A stretch of 64,000 nucleotides of DNA from assembly GCF_002210105.1 (NCBI RefSeq), contig NZ_AQQU01000003.1, positions 186,001 to 250,000 of the forward strand. Reading direction: 5' to 3'. Positions 17,095 to 26,427 of the stretch are shown here, in pieces; position 1 is the first letter of the stretch, and the number at the start of each line of letters is the position of its first letter. Both the position numbers and the translations under genes were made by a program. This DNA is from Oceanicola sp. 22II-s10i (GTDB lineage: Bacteria > Pseudomonadota > Alphaproteobacteria > Rhodobacterales > Rhodobacteraceae). Under the pieces are notes generated by a model. That model was not told where the DNA came from. It saw only the letters and a list, made by a program, of their open reading frames with translations, and made no database searches.

Positions 17095-17220
17095 ACGGCT
17101 CCCCCGGTTGCGCGCGAGGCATGCACCCTCGGGTCCGGAAGGGCAAGGGGGCGGGACGCGGGCGCGGGTGCAACCCCGCCCTCGCGCGGGGGGCGGGCGG
17201 GTTTCGCCGCACCGCGCCTT

Positions 17221-17247
17221 CGGACAGAACGCGGGCCGCGTTGTCCG
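17221..17247 (-). terminator. hairpin directly after the DUF1697 gene
   Basis: On the minus strand the bases right after the DUF1697 stop codon form CGGAC-AACGCGG paired with CCGCGTT-CT-GTCCG: a 12-bp stem with a small bulge and almost no loop. There is no T run. It probably ends the antiporter-DUF1697 transcript or protects its 3' end. The rest of the 17095-17220 spacer is very GC-rich and holds nothing recognisable. Confidence 0.45.
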
Positions 17248-17772
17248 TCAGACCAGGTCCCGAATTTTCCGCACGGAGTTCAGGTTCCGAGCCGTCACGG
17301 CACAGCCGACCGCCTTCTCGATCCTGCCGTTCAGCTTCGACTTGCCCAGCCCCTCGGGCGTATGCGCGTAGAGGCAGTGCCGGCCCATCACCAGCACTTC
17401 GTCCTGTGTGCACTGCGGCTCCAGCACCGACAGCGCATCTTCGGCCGGCGTGGCGGTGAAGAACATCAGGTGCACATGCTTCGGCTCGGGCACGTCAGGC
17501 CAGGGCACACCGCTGAGCGCCGCGTCAATGTCCTCGGGCCGGAAAGCCATGACGCCGGGGCGGAAGCCGAACTGCGTTTCCACAAGACTCATGACGAACC
17601 CCTCGACCTCCCGCGGCTCTCCTTTTTCGATGTCCATCAGAATGTTGCCGGACTGAATGTAGGTCGCGACGTTCTCGGCCCCGCCCTGCGCAAGCGCGTC
17701 CCTCAGCGCCGTCATGGGCAGTTTCCCGGTGCCGCCGACATTCACGGCGCGCAGCAGGACCACCCACCTCAT
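17248..17772 (-). CDS. DUF1697 family protein
   Basis: 174 residues. The N terminus WVVLLRAVNVGGTGKLPM, then YIQSGNIL, is the hallmark of the DUF1697 family. Its members are small cytoplasmic alpha/beta proteins without an established function. A C-terminal GLGKSKLNGRIEK segment is also conserved in the family. The start codon overlaps the antiporter stop by four bases (ATGA), so it is translated together with the antiporter. A functional link is inferred from that only. Confidence 0.85.
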   Translation of the reverse strand: MRWVVLLRAVNVGGTGKLPMTALRDALAQGGAENVATYIQSGNILMDIEKGEPREVEGFVMSLVETQFGFRPGVMAFRPEDIDAALSGVPWPDVPEPKHVHLMFFTATPAEDALSVLEPQCTQDEVLVMGRHCLYAHTPEGLGKSKLNGRIEKAVGCAVTARNLNSVRKIRDLV

Positions 17773-19046
17773 ACCAGGTCCGGTTCCCGTCCGACCCGGT
17801 TCGCCAGTTTCGCGACCGTCAGCCCCTGCACGATGATCGAGAAGATCACGACGCAGTAGGTCGCGGTCAGGATCAGGGGTTTCCATTCGCTCTCGGGCAG
17901 GGCCAGCGCCAGCGCGACCGAGATTCCGCCCTTGAGCCCGCCCCATGTCATGATCGGGATGGTGCCCTGCGCGAACTCGCGGAACGGGCGCAGCATCAGC
18001 ACCGGCACGGCCACCGCCGCCAGCCGTGCCACCAGCGCCAGCGCGATCGCCGCCGCGCCGGTCAGCAGCAGGTCGCCGCTGAAGGCGACGGCAAAGACCT
18101 CGACCCCGATCAGCAGGAACAGGACGGCGTTCAGGATCTCGTCGATCAGCTGCCAGAAGGTGTCCACGTATTTGCGGGTCGTCTCGCTCATCCCGTGCTT
18201 GGCGCCGACGTCGCCGATCAGCAGCCCCGCGCAGACGGCCATGATCGGGGCCGACACATGCAGGGCGACGGCGAGCTCGTAGCCGCCGAAGGCCAGCGCC
18301 AGCGTGATCAGCACCTCGAGCGAATGGTCGTCGATCAGCCGCATGACACGGAACGTCAGCCAGCCCAGCACAAGCCCGAGCAGCGCACCGCCAAAGGCTT
18401 CCTGCACAAACAGCAGGATCGCATCCATCGCGACCCCGCCGTCGTCATGCCCGGCGCCGTGCCCCGTGCCGTGTCCGGCCACTGCGGGAAAGGCGAGGCC
18501 GACGAGGACGAGGTAGACGACATAGCCGACGCCGTCGTTGAACAGGCTCTCGCCCGCGATCTTGGTTTCCAGCGACTTCTTCAGGTTCGCCGCCCGCAGG
18601 ACGCCCAGAACCGCCACCGGATCGGTGGGCGAGATCAGCGCGCCGAACACCAGCGCCACGATCAGCGGCATACCGGTCAGCCATGAAAAACCGAAGCCAA
18701 CCACCGCGGTGGACAAGGCAATCCCGATGGTGGCCATCAGGAAGACCGGCCCCCACTGGTCGCGCAGGTCCTGCACCTTGACGTGCAGCGCACCGGCGAA
18801 GAGCAGCAGGCCCAGCATCCCCTCCAGCAGGGCATCGGAAAAGTCGATCCCGAGCACAAGTGCGCGGACATCTTCGGCGATCCCGAGAGCCGGGATAAAC
18901 TGGTCCAGCACCAGAACCCCGAGCGAGGCCAGCAGCGCCACCACGAGGATCCCGATGGCGGCAGGTAGGCGCAGGAACAGGTAGTTGATCGCGCCGAAGG
19001 CCGCGGCGAGCACGATGAGCAGGGATGTGATCTGTAGAATGGTCAT
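17769..19046 (-). CDS. CPA1-type sodium/proton antiporter
   Basis: 425 residues with about twelve transmembrane helices. The ion-binding region has the expected SPTDPVAV and GESLFNDG motifs of NhaP/NHE-type exchangers; WGGLKGGISVALALALP follows in the C-terminal half. It would expel Na+ (or K+) in exchange for protons across the inner membrane. A histidine-rich loop, GHGTGHGAGHDDGG, sits between two helices in the middle and could sense pH or bind metal. No C-terminal regulatory domain is present. The downstream DUF1697 gene is coupled. Confidence 0.93.
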   Translation of the reverse strand: MTILQITSLLIVLAAAFGAINYLFLRLPAAIGILVVALLASLGVLVLDQFIPALGIAEDVRALVLGIDFSDALLEGMLGLLLFAGALHVKVQDLRDQWGPVFLMATIGIALSTAVVGFGFSWLTGMPLIVALVFGALISPTDPVAVLGVLRAANLKKSLETKIAGESLFNDGVGYVVYLVLVGLAFPAVAGHGTGHGAGHDDGGVAMDAILLFVQEAFGGALLGLVLGWLTFRVMRLIDDHSLEVLITLALAFGGYELAVALHVSAPIMAVCAGLLIGDVGAKHGMSETTRKYVDTFWQLIDEILNAVLFLLIGVEVFAVAFSGDLLLTGAAAIALALVARLAAVAVPVLMLRPFREFAQGTIPIMTWGGLKGGISVALALALPESEWKPLILTATYCVVIFSIIVQGLTVAKLANRVGREPDLV

Positions 19047-19105
19047 TGAAATACGCCCCGTAACAGGCTTCCACCTTGATCAGAGGATAGGTGCGGGGGC
19101 AAGCC

Positions 19106-19804
19106 TCACGCCTTCGTGAGGTCGATCCAGACGGGCAGGTGGTCCGATGCGACGCGGGCGGGCTGGGTCTTGTGCACCTGCGGCCCGTCACTGGCCAGAC
19201 CGGGGCCGAGCGCGAAACGGTCCAGCGCTGCGACCGGGCGCGGGGCGGGATAGGAGGGGCGCGACGGCAGGATGCGATAGGGATCGAGCTGCGACTGCAT
19301 AGCCTGCGGCCCGCCCCATTCGTTGAAATCCCCGGCGATCACCGTCGGCCGGTCGTCGAGGTCGTCCAGCGCCCTGCGGATGGTCGCAAGCTGCATCAGC
19401 CGGTAGCGCCGGATCAGCCCGAGGTGGGTGCCCACGACCCGCAGCGGACCGAGCGGCGTCTCGAAATCCACGCGGATCGCGCCGCGCGGCTCCAGCCCCG
19501 GCAGTTCGATCAGGTCGGTCTCGGCCACTTCGACATCGTCGCGGTGCAGGACCGCGTTGCCGTGCCAGCCGATGGATCCGTCGTGGCTCTCCAGGTTGGC
19601 CACCCGCCAGCCGTGCGAATGCGCCAGCGCATGGGGCAGGGCGGCGGGCCGGGGCGGGATGCGCTTGTCGGCCTCCTGCAGCACGGCGATCTGCGCGCCG
19701 GTCGCGGCCAGCACGGCAAGCGACCGGTCGGGCCGGCGCCTGAGATCGAGGCCGACGCATTTCTGCAGGTTGTAGGTTGCTATACGGACCGAGCGCGCTT
19801 TCAT
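19106..19804 (-). CDS. endonuclease/exonuclease/phosphatase-family protein
   Basis: 232 residues of the Mg-dependent EEP fold. The metal and catalytic motifs are visible: RIATYNLQK, AVLQEAD, VGTHLG, VIAGDFNEWG and ASDHLPVWIDL. No signal peptide or membrane helix is seen, so it should act in the cytoplasm. The fold serves DNA repair nucleases and lipid or sugar phosphatases alike, and the target cannot be told. It lies 59 bases upstream of the antiporter on the same strand and is divergent from a DUF2238 gene. Confidence 0.9.
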   Translation of the reverse strand: MKARSVRIATYNLQKCVGLDLRRRPDRSLAVLAATGAQIAVLQEADKRIPPRPAALPHALAHSHGWRVANLESHDGSIGWHGNAVLHRDDVEVAETDLIELPGLEPRGAIRVDFETPLGPLRVVGTHLGLIRRYRLMQLATIRRALDDLDDRPTVIAGDFNEWGGPQAMQSQLDPYRILPSRPSYPAPRPVAALDRFALGPGLASDGPQVHKTQPARVASDHLPVWIDLTKA

Positions 19805-19840
19805 AAGAGACTGGATAGGTCAATTTCGGAGCAAGTCACC

Positions 19841-20485
19841 ATGTTTCAGGGTCAGGCCCTGCTGACGCGCGTCATCTGGACGCTGCTGGCCCTGTTTGCC
19901 GCCTATGCTTTGATCCGCTGGCGGCTGGAAGTGGGCATGGTGGCACTTGTGACGCTGGGCCTGTCGATGGCCCCGGTCTTTGTCGCCAAGTGGGCCGAGA
20001 TCGAGGTCCCGCGCGGATTCATCGCCGCCACCACGATGTTCGTCGGCGGCACGCTGTTCCTGGGCGAGGTGTTCCAGTTCTACTACCGCTTCTGGTGGTG
20101 GGACATCGCGATGCACGGCGGCAGCGCCATCGGTTTCGGCCTGATCGGCTTCATCCTCGTCTTCATGATGTTCCAGGGCGACCGCTATGCCGCGCCGCCG
20201 ATCGCGATGGCCTTCTTCGCCTTCTGCTTTGCCATGACGATCGGGTCGATCTGGGAAATCTTCGAATTCGGGATGGACCAGATATTCGGCACCAACATGC
20301 AGAAGTCCGGCCTGATGGACACGATGGGCGACCTGATCGTGGACGCGGGCGGGGCGTTGCTGGGATCGGCTCTCGGGTTCGCATGGCTCAAGGGGCAGAA
20401 CCTCGGGGGGCTGACCGGGGCGATCCAGTATTTCGTCCAGAAGAACCCCAAGATGTTCTCGCGCTTCCGTCGTCCGAGGTCTTGA
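19841..20485 (+). CDS. DUF2238 (YjdF-like) inner-membrane protein
   Basis: 214 residues with six or so transmembrane helices. The family core is the polar pair of motifs WWDIAMHGGSAIGFGLIGF and WEIFEFGMDQIFGTNMQ, followed by the segment DTMGDLIVDAGGALLGS. The conserved His, Glu and Asp residues within helices suggest an enzyme or ion-handling role, but none is established. The start at 19841 has CGGAG about 9 bases upstream. A hydrophilic tail ends the protein. Confidence 0.82.
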   Translation: MFQGQALLTRVIWTLLALFAAYALIRWRLEVGMVALVTLGLSMAPVFVAKWAEIEVPRGFIAATTMFVGGTLFLGEVFQFYYRFWWWDIAMHGGSAIGFGLIGFILVFMMFQGDRYAAPPIAMAFFAFCFAMTIGSIWEIFEFGMDQIFGTNMQKSGLMDTMGDLIVDAGGALLGSALGFAWLKGQNLGGLTGAIQYFVQKNPKMFSRFRRPRS

Positions 20486-20516
20486 CGCGACCTAACGGTC
20501 GGTCAGAGTGCGCGCC

Positions 20517-21413
20517 ATGACCAAGACCCGTATCGACGCGCCCGGCGCGGCGTTCCTCATCCTCATTTCCCTGATCCTCGGCGGCAACCAGGTGGTGATG
20601 AAGCTCACCTCCGAAGGGCTGTCGCCGGTGTTTCAGGCGGGGTTGAGATCGGGCGTCGCCGCGTTGTTCATCGCGGCCTATATCCTGCTGCGCCGGATCC
20701 GGTTTCCGATGACGCGCGAGGTGGTGATCGCGGGCTGCGCGGTCGGCTTCCTGTTCGCGTTCGAATTCCTGTGCCTCTACGTGGCGGTCGACCGGACCAG
20801 CGTCAGCCACGTGTCGATCATGTTTTACACCATGCCCGTGCACCTGAGCATCATGGCCCACTTCCTGCTGCCCGGCGAACGGCTGACCGGGTCGCGCATC
20901 CTCGGGCTCGGCCTGTGTCTGGCCGCCGTGGCGGTGGTGATGGCCGACCAGGGCGGCGAGCGGACGGATCTGCTGGGCGATGTCGTGGCCTTTGTCGGGG
21001 CGATCGGCTGGGCGGCGGTCGGGATGCTGCTGCGCGCTTCGGCCATGTCACGGATCCCGGGCGAGGCGACGCTGTTGTGGCAGCTCGGCGTCTCGACGCC
21101 GTTCCTGCTGGGCGCGGCGGTGTTCTTCGGTCCGCTGGTGCGCGACTTCGAAAGCCAGCACATCTGGCTGATGGGCTACCAGGTCTTTGCCGTGGCCCTG
21201 TTCTGCTTCTGGGCCTGGCTGCTGCTGATCCGCATTTATCCCGCCCCCGCGGTGGCGAGCTACAGCTTCCTGACGCCGGTCTTTTCGGTGGTCCTGGCCT
21301 GGGCGATCCTGGGCGAGCCGCTGCACGCCTCGGTCGTCATCGGGATCACGCTGGTCGCGGCGGGGATCTGGCTGATCAACCGCCGGACTCAGGTGCCGCA
21401 GAAGGTGGCCTGA
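20517..21413 (+). CDS. EamA/DMT-family transporter
   Basis: 298 residues, about ten transmembrane helices in two EamA halves. It starts [15 protein letters not shown] and has the second-half motif [21 protein letters not shown] followed by GEPL, typical of metabolite exporters. It is the third exporter of this family in 6 kb but is not clearly related to the other two. A GTG nine bases upstream is an alternative start. Its 3' end overlaps the convergent selO gene by 25 bases. Confidence 0.9.
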   Translation: MTKTRIDAPGAAFLILISLILGGNQVVMKLTSEGLSPVFQAGLRSGVAALFIAAYILLRRIRFPMTREVVIAGCAVGFLFAFEFLCLYVAVDRTSVSHVSIMFYTMPVHLSIMAHFLLPGERLTGSRILGLGLCLAAVAVVMADQGGERTDLLGDVVAFVGAIGWAAVGMLLRASAMSRIPGEATLLWQLGVSTPFLLGAAVFFGPLVRDFESQHIWLMGYQVFAVALFCFWAWLLLIRIYPAPAVASYSFLTPVFSVVLAWAILGEPLHASVVIGITLVAAGIWLINRRTQVPQKVA

Positions 21414-22810
21414 ACCTCTTCACCGGGCAGCGGCGGACGGGTCAGATCCTCGGTCTCGGGCTGATCCTCGTAGGGACGGGCGAGCACCTGCATCAGCCGT
21501 TCGAACGGGGCCATGTCGCCCGCGACGGCGGCCTCGATCATCTGCTCGATCCGGTGGTTGCGCGGGATGAAGGCCGGATTCGCGCGGCTCATCCGACCTG
21601 AACGGTCGGCCTCGCCCTCCGACCGGGCCAGCCAGCGCTCCGCCCAGGCGTCGAAGGCGGCCCGGTCGGTGAACTGGTCGCGCGCGGCGGGGGTGCCGAG
21701 GGCGCGGAAGGTGTTGGTGAAATCCGCCCCGTCGTTGGCCATCAGCGCCAGCAGGTCGGTGATCAGGCGTTCGTCCTCCTCGCGCCTCGAGGCGAGGCCC
21801 AGCTTGGCGCGGTAGAGGTCGAGCCATTCCGCGCTGACCCGGTCGGGGACGGCATGGATCATCTCGGTGAACCGGGCGACGGCGGCGTCCTGATCCGGCA
21901 TCAGCGGCACGAGGCAGGACGCGAACTGCGCGAGGTTCCAGGTGATGATGCCCGGCTGGTTCTGGAAGGCGTAGCGCCCCTGCCGGTCGATCGAGGAATA
22001 GACCGTGGCCGGGTGATACTGGTCCATGAAGGCGCAGGGGCCGTAGTCGATGGTCTCGCCCGAGACGGTGGTGTTGTCGGTGTTCATGACGCCGTGGATG
22101 AAGCCCACGGACATCCACTGCGCCACCAGCCGCGCCTGCCTGGCGATGACCGCCTCAAGTAGGTCCTCGGGCGTGTCAGTGTCAGGGTAGTGACGCGCGC
22201 GGACATGGTCGAAGAGGTCGCGCAGGGCACCGGCGTCGCGGCGCGCGAAGAAATACTGGAAGGTGCCGACCCGGATGTGGCTCGCCGCCACGCGGGTCAG
22301 GATGGCGCCGGGCAGCATCGCCTCGCGCGCGATCTCCTCGCCGGTGGCCACGGCGGCCAGTGCGCGGGTGGTGGGGATGCCGAGGCCGTGCATCGCCTCG
22401 GACACCACGTATTCGCGGAGCACGGGGCCAAGCCAGGCCCGGCCGTCGCCCATGCGGGAATAGGGGGTGGGGCCCGACCCCTTGAGCTGGATGTCGCGGC
22501 GCGTGCCATCGGGGGCCGTGACCTCGCCCAGCAGGATCGCGCGGCCATCGCCGAGCTGGGGCGAGAAGCCGCCGAACTGGTGGCCGGCGTAGACCTGGGC
22601 GAGGGGGGTGGCGCCTTCGGGCAGGGTGTTGCCCGAGAAGATCGCGGCGAGGGTCGCGGGGTCGGGGATGTCGGTGAGGCCGAGTTCCGTGGCGAGCGCG
22701 GTGTTGAAGGCGAGGAGCCGGGGCGCGCGCACCGGTGTGGGCGCGAGGCGCGTGTAGAAACCGGCGGGCATCCGGGCGTAGCTGTTGTCGAAGGGGATCG
22801 CGAGGGTCAT
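21389..22810 (-). CDS. selO: protein adenylyltransferase SelO (YdiU/UPF0061)
   Basis: SelO is a pseudokinase-fold enzyme that transfers AMP from ATP to protein Ser/Thr/Tyr residues. The 473-residue protein contains the expected [20 protein letters not shown] block, [15 protein letters not shown], and the metal-binding [12 protein letters not shown] and DYGPCAFMD segments. The C terminus ends TFCGT with a single cysteine, where many SelO proteins carry a Cys-x-x-Cys or selenocysteine pair. The ATG at 22810 is chosen because [12 protein letters not shown] is the family start; the longer reading would run through repeat-like DNA. Confidence 0.94.
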   Translation of the reverse strand: MTLAIPFDNSYARMPAGFYTRLAPTPVRAPRLLAFNTALATELGLTDIPDPATLAAIFSGNTLPEGATPLAQVYAGHQFGGFSPQLGDGRAILLGEVTAPDGTRRDIQLKGSGPTPYSRMGDGRAWLGPVLREYVVSEAMHGLGIPTTRALAAVATGEEIAREAMLPGAILTRVAASHIRVGTFQYFFARRDAGALRDLFDHVRARHYPDTDTPEDLLEAVIARQARLVAQWMSVGFIHGVMNTDNTTVSGETIDYGPCAFMDQYHPATVYSSIDRQGRYAFQNQPGIITWNLAQFASCLVPLMPDQDAAVARFTEMIHAVPDRVSAEWLDLYRAKLGLASRREEDERLITDLLALMANDGADFTNTFRALGTPAARDQFTDRAAFDAWAERWLARSEGEADRSGRMSRANPAFIPRNHRIEQMIEAAVAGDMAPFERLMQVLARPYEDQPETEDLTRPPLPGEEVQATFCGT

Positions 22811-22869
22811 GGGGGGAAGGTAGGTGCGGTGCGGGGCTTTTGCCAGCGGGCTGTGCCTGGTGGGGCGAG

Positions 22870-22948
22870 AGAGGGGGCTGTCTGCCCCCTCTTGCGGGCT
22901 GTGCCCGCAATTCACCCCCGAAAGTATTTGAGACCAGAAGAAGCAGGG
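22870..22948 (-). repeat. repeated 3' element, copy B (downstream of the GNAT gene)
   Basis: Read on the minus strand from the GNAT stop codon, 43 bases pass. The element then starts with CCCC, TGCTTCTTCTGGT, CTCAAATACTTTC and GGGGG (22948 down to 22915). A perfect 7-bp hairpin (22893-22909, TGCGGGC arm) and a perfect 9-bp hairpin (22870-22892, AGAGGGGGC arm) follow. It fills the spacer before selO. Same order and orientation as the other three copies. Confidence 0.8.
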
Positions 22949-22991
22949 GACCGGCGAGGGACGCCGTCGGGCGGGGCGAACGGGTGCCGGG

Positions 22992-23435
22992 TCAGAGGCG
23001 GAGGGTCATGACGACCGAATCGTCGTGATTGGCGAAACGGGCGCGGCGGAAGAAGATCTCGGTGGGGGTGGCGGGCGGCGCGGCGGCGCTGAGGGCGCAG
23101 AGCCCGGCCTGGGCCAGCGCCTTGGGCAGGGCGTAGAGCACCTCGGTCCCGATGCCGCGGCGGCGGACGCCGGGGCGGATCCAGATGTCCTGCACCTGTC
23201 CGGCCAGCCCGCCATAGGCCAGCGACCAGCCGAAGGAGATCACGGTGTAGCCGATCGGCGCGCGGACGGGCCCGATCATGTAGGCGACCCCGTGCGGTGA
23301 GCCGTCGAGCAGCGGCGCCAGCGCCGCCGCGCGGTCGGCGTCGGACTGCCGGATGCCCAGTTCGTCGTGGCAGGCGGCGACCATGGCCAGCAGGCGGTCG
23401 GCGTCCTCGGGGCGGGCGAGATGGATGTTGGTCAC
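22992..23435 (-). CDS. GNAT-family N-acetyltransferase
   Basis: A 147-residue single GNAT domain. The acetyl-CoA pyrophosphate loop is [20 protein letters not shown], with the RRRGIG motif A. The acceptor is unknown. The start is a GTG at 23435 that overlaps the stop of the nucleoside hydrolase gene by four bases (GTGA); upstream in-frame ATG codons would lie inside that gene. The C terminus (SVVMTLRL) completes the fold. Downstream lies repeat copy B. Confidence 0.87.
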   Translation of the reverse strand: MTNIHLARPEDADRLLAMVAACHDELGIRQSDADRAAALAPLLDGSPHGVAYMIGPVRAPIGYTVISFGWSLAYGGLAGQVQDIWIRPGVRRRGIGTEVLYALPKALAQAGLCALSAAAPPATPTEIFFRRARFANHDDSVVMTLRL

Positions 23436-24370
23436 AGGCGGGCCAGCCTTTCCGTCAGCAGCGCGAAATAGCCATCGTCGTCGATCGTGCCCATGAACAT
23501 GGCATTCGGCGCGCGTTTCGTCACCCGCCACCAGTCGGCGACGGTCATGCCGAGGGTCAGGGGCGAGGTGGTTTCCACCTCGACGTTGATGTGGCGGCCG
23601 GTGAAGAGCTCGGGGCGGATCAGGTAGGCGGTCACGCAGGGATCGTGCAGCGGCGCGCCTTCGGAGCCGTATTTCTCCTTGTCGAAGCGTTCGAAGAAGT
23701 CGGTCATCGCCGCCACCGCCTCGCCCACCCGGTTGCCGATGGCGCGGAAGGCGTCGTTGCGGGGGCGGGTGACAAGGGCCTTGTGGGTGACATCGAGCGA
23801 CATGACCGTGACCGGCACGCCGGAGCGGAAGACGGCGTCGGCGGCATGGGGGTCGACGTAGATGTTGAACTCGGCCGAGGGGGTGATGTTGCCGACTTCG
23901 AAATAGGCGCCGCCCATCAGGACGATCTCCTGCACCCGTCCGACGATGTCGGGGGCACGGGCGAAGGCGGTGGCGATGTTGGTCAGCGGCCCGAGCGGGC
24001 AGAGCGTGACAGTGCCCGGCGGCTCCTGTCGCAGGGTCTCGATGATGAAGTCGACGCCATGCGCGTCCTGCAGGGGCATGGTCGGATCGGGCAGCGTCGG
24101 GCCGTTGAGCCCGGTCTTGCCGTGCACATGCTCGGCGGTGATCAGCGGACGCTCCAACGGGCGGTCGCAGCCGGCGAAGATGCGGATGTCGGTTCGACCG
24201 GCCAGTTCGCAGACGATGCGCGCGTTCTTCTGCGTCAGCGCCAGCGGCACGTTGCCCGCGACGGCGGTGATCCCCAGCACTTCGATCTCGTCGGGGCTGG
24301 CCAGTGCCAGAAGGATCGCGACGGCATCGTCCTGTCCGGGGTCGGTGTCGATGATGATCCTGCGGGACAT
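23432..24370 (-). CDS. inosine-uridine-preferring nucleoside hydrolase
   Basis: 312 residues. Cleaves the N-glycosidic bond of ribonucleosides for purine/pyrimidine salvage. The calcium-binding N-terminal motif IIIDTDPGQDDAVAI is perfect. The family sequences TLCPLGPLTNIA, ILMGG-type EIVLMGGAYFEVGN and PLHDPCVTAYLI (metal-ligand Asp) are also present. No signal peptide, so it is cytoplasmic. Translationally coupled to the downstream GNAT gene. Exact base preference is not predictable from the motifs. Confidence 0.93.
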   Translation of the reverse strand: MSRRIIIDTDPGQDDAVAILLALASPDEIEVLGITAVAGNVPLALTQKNARIVCELAGRTDIRIFAGCDRPLERPLITAEHVHGKTGLNGPTLPDPTMPLQDAHGVDFIIETLRQEPPGTVTLCPLGPLTNIATAFARAPDIVGRVQEIVLMGGAYFEVGNITPSAEFNIYVDPHAADAVFRSGVPVTVMSLDVTHKALVTRPRNDAFRAIGNRVGEAVAAMTDFFERFDKEKYGSEGAPLHDPCVTAYLIRPELFTGRHINVEVETTSPLTLGMTVADWWRVTKRAPNAMFMGTIDDDGYFALLTERLARL

Positions 24371-24497
24371 GGGGGCTCCGTATTGCGAGGTGTCGCGCGA
24401 GAGTGACGCGGGCGGGCCGCGGAGTCCACGGGTGGATTGCGGCGACGCGGCGGATCGGAAAGGATGGCCGGAAACAGGGGCGGATCGGGCAGGGATC

Positions 24498-25373
24498 ATG
24501 CGGGTATACCTACACGCCGGGGCGCACCGGACCGGCACCTCGTCCTTCCAGGCCTGCCTGTCGGCCAACCGCGGCGCGCTGGAGGCGGCGGGGTTCGACC
24601 TGGCCTATCCGGGGCGCGACGGGATCGCCGACGGCAGGCTGGCGCTGCGGCTGCCGCATCCGCGCCACGCCCGGTCGCCGGACGACGCGTGGATCGCGGG
24701 CGTGACCGGGGAAATCGCCCGCCATCGCAAAGACGGGTCGCGTGACCTGATCCTGTCCGAGGAGAACATCCCCGGACGGATGTATCACTTCTACAAGGGC
24801 GAGTTCTTTCCCGCCGCGCGCCGCCGCGCCAAGCTGCTGGCCGCCGCGCTGCCGGGGCCGGTGGCGCATCTGGTCTACGTGGTGCGGCGGTACGACCAGC
24901 TGTTCGTCTCGGCCTATCGCAAGCGGGCCGAGGACAACGCGGTGCCGACGTTTGCCGAGATTCGCGACCGGATGGCGGGGATGGAGCGCGGCTGGCCCGA
25001 GCTGATCACCATCCTGCGCAACCGGTTCCGGCCCGAGCGGTTCAGCGTGGTGGAGTATGGCGCGCGGGGGACGAGTGCCGCGTTGCTGCAGCGCCTGCTG
25101 CCCGAGGGCGCGATCGCGGCCCCGGTGGAGCCGGAGCGGAGCCTGAACCTGTCCGCCACCGACCGCGCGCTGAAGTTGCTGCAGGCGCGGTATCGCGCGG
25201 GCGAGGCGCTGGACCGTCCCGCGTGGCAGGCGGTCGTGGCGGAGCATGCGGGGGACCGGACCGATCTGGGCTTTGCCGCCTTCACGCCCGGACAGATCGC
25301 GGCGATGGAAAAAAGATATGCCGACGATCTCGGGGAAATCGGCGGCATGGATGGTGTCACGCTGGTGCGCTAG
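24498..25373 (+). CDS. sulfotransferase-like P-loop protein
   Basis: 291 residues. The N terminus VYLHAGAHRTGTSSFQACL is a PAPS-binding-type P-loop as in sulfotransferases, at residues 3-21. VYVVRRYDQLFVSAYRKRAED resembles the 3'-phosphate-binding Arg/Ser motif. The remaining sequence is divergent, so neither donor nor acceptor is certain. The start has AGGGA just upstream. Divergent from the nucleoside hydrolase gene and tail-to-tail (7 bases) with the iron-binding protein gene. No polysaccharide cluster is near. Confidence 0.7.
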   Translation: MRVYLHAGAHRTGTSSFQACLSANRGALEAAGFDLAYPGRDGIADGRLALRLPHPRHARSPDDAWIAGVTGEIARHRKDGSRDLILSEENIPGRMYHFYKGEFFPAARRRAKLLAAALPGPVAHLVYVVRRYDQLFVSAYRKRAEDNAVPTFAEIRDRMAGMERGWPELITILRNRFRPERFSVVEYGARGTSAALLQRLLPEGAIAAPVEPERSLNLSATDRALKLLQARYRAGEALDRPAWQAVVAEHAGDRTDLGFAAFTPGQIAAMEKRYADDLGEIGGMDGVTLVR

Positions 25374-25380
25374 GCGCGGC

Positions 25381-26388
25381 TCAGCCGTCGAAATCGACCT
25401 CTTCGATCAGCTTGATCGCGTCGGGGCGCAGGGCGGCGATGTCCATCAGGTTGACGTCGTCCGGGGTGAACGTGCCCCAGCCCTGCACCAGCTCGGAGGG
25501 TTCGGAGCCCGGTGCGATCGGGTATTCGTGGTTCGCCTCGGCATAGATTTCCTGCGCTTCGGGCGAGACGAGGAATTCCATCAGCTTGATGGCGTTGTCC
25601 TTGTTCGGCGCCGACTTGGTCAGCGCGATGCCCGAGATGTTCACATGCGCGCCGCCGTTCTCGAAGGTCGGGAAGACGATGCGGACGGAGTTCGCCCATT
25701 CGGTCTGCTCGGGATCGGCCAGCATCTGGCCCATGTAATAGGTGTTGCCGATGGCGATGTCGCATTCACCGGCCCAAATCGCCTTGACCTGCGCGCGGTC
25801 ATTGCCCTGCGGCTTGCGGGCGAGGTTGGATTTCAGTCCTTCCAGCCAGGTCTTCGTGGCCTCCTCGCCATGGTGATGCAGGTAGGCGGCGACCAGCGCA
25901 ACGTTGTAGGCATGGGTGCCGGAACGGGTGCAGAGACGGCCTTCCCACTTCGGATCGGCGAGATCCTCGTAGGTGGTCACCTCGCCATCCGCCACGCGCT
26001 CTTTCGAGGCATAGACGATGCGGGCGCGGGTGGTCAGACCCCACCACTGGCCCTCGGGATCGTGGAAGGCGGCGGGGACGTTGGCGCTGAGGACCTCGGA
26101 CTGCACCGGCTGCGTGACACCGGCCTCGACCACGGCGTTCAGGCGGGCGATGTCGACGGTCAGCACCAGATCGGCGGGCGAGCGGTCGCCCTCGGCCTGC
26201 AGGCGCTCGACCATGCCGGTGTCGAGGAAGGCGACGTTTACGGCGATCCCGGTCTCGGCGGTGAAGGCGTCGGTCAGCGGTTTCAGCAGTTCCGGCTGGC
26301 GGTAGGAGTAGAGGTTCACCTCGTCGGCCATCGCGGGCGTGGCGGCGACAGCGAGGGCGAGCGCGGTGCTCTTGGCGGCGTGGAACAT
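25381..26388 (-). CDS. Fe(3+) ABC transporter periplasmic binding protein (FutA/FbpA type)
   Basis: 335 residues with a signal peptide ending at about AATPAMA (residue 21). The mature protein starts DEVNLYSYRQPELLKPL and has the class C iron-binding pattern, including GNTYYMGQML with the conserved tyrosine pair that binds ferric iron. It should capture Fe(3+) in the periplasm. No permease or ATPase gene lies beside it, so it must work with components encoded elsewhere. Its promoter region holds a good -35/-10 pair and an iron-box palindrome (26428-26477), which strongly supports an iron role. Confidence 0.92.
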   Translation of the reverse strand: MFHAAKSTALALAVAATPAMADEVNLYSYRQPELLKPLTDAFTAETGIAVNVAFLDTGMVERLQAEGDRSPADLVLTVDIARLNAVVEAGVTQPVQSEVLSANVPAAFHDPEGQWWGLTTRARIVYASKERVADGEVTTYEDLADPKWEGRLCTRSGTHAYNVALVAAYLHHHGEEATKTWLEGLKSNLARKPQGNDRAQVKAIWAGECDIAIGNTYYMGQMLADPEQTEWANSVRIVFPTFENGGAHVNISGIALTKSAPNKDNAIKLMEFLVSPEAQEIYAEANHEYPIAPGSEPSELVQGWGTFTPDDVNLMDIAALRPDAIKLIEEVDFDG

Positions 26389-26427
26389 GGGTCCTCCCTT
26401 TCGTGTGGAGCCTTTGCGTCGCCGCCG

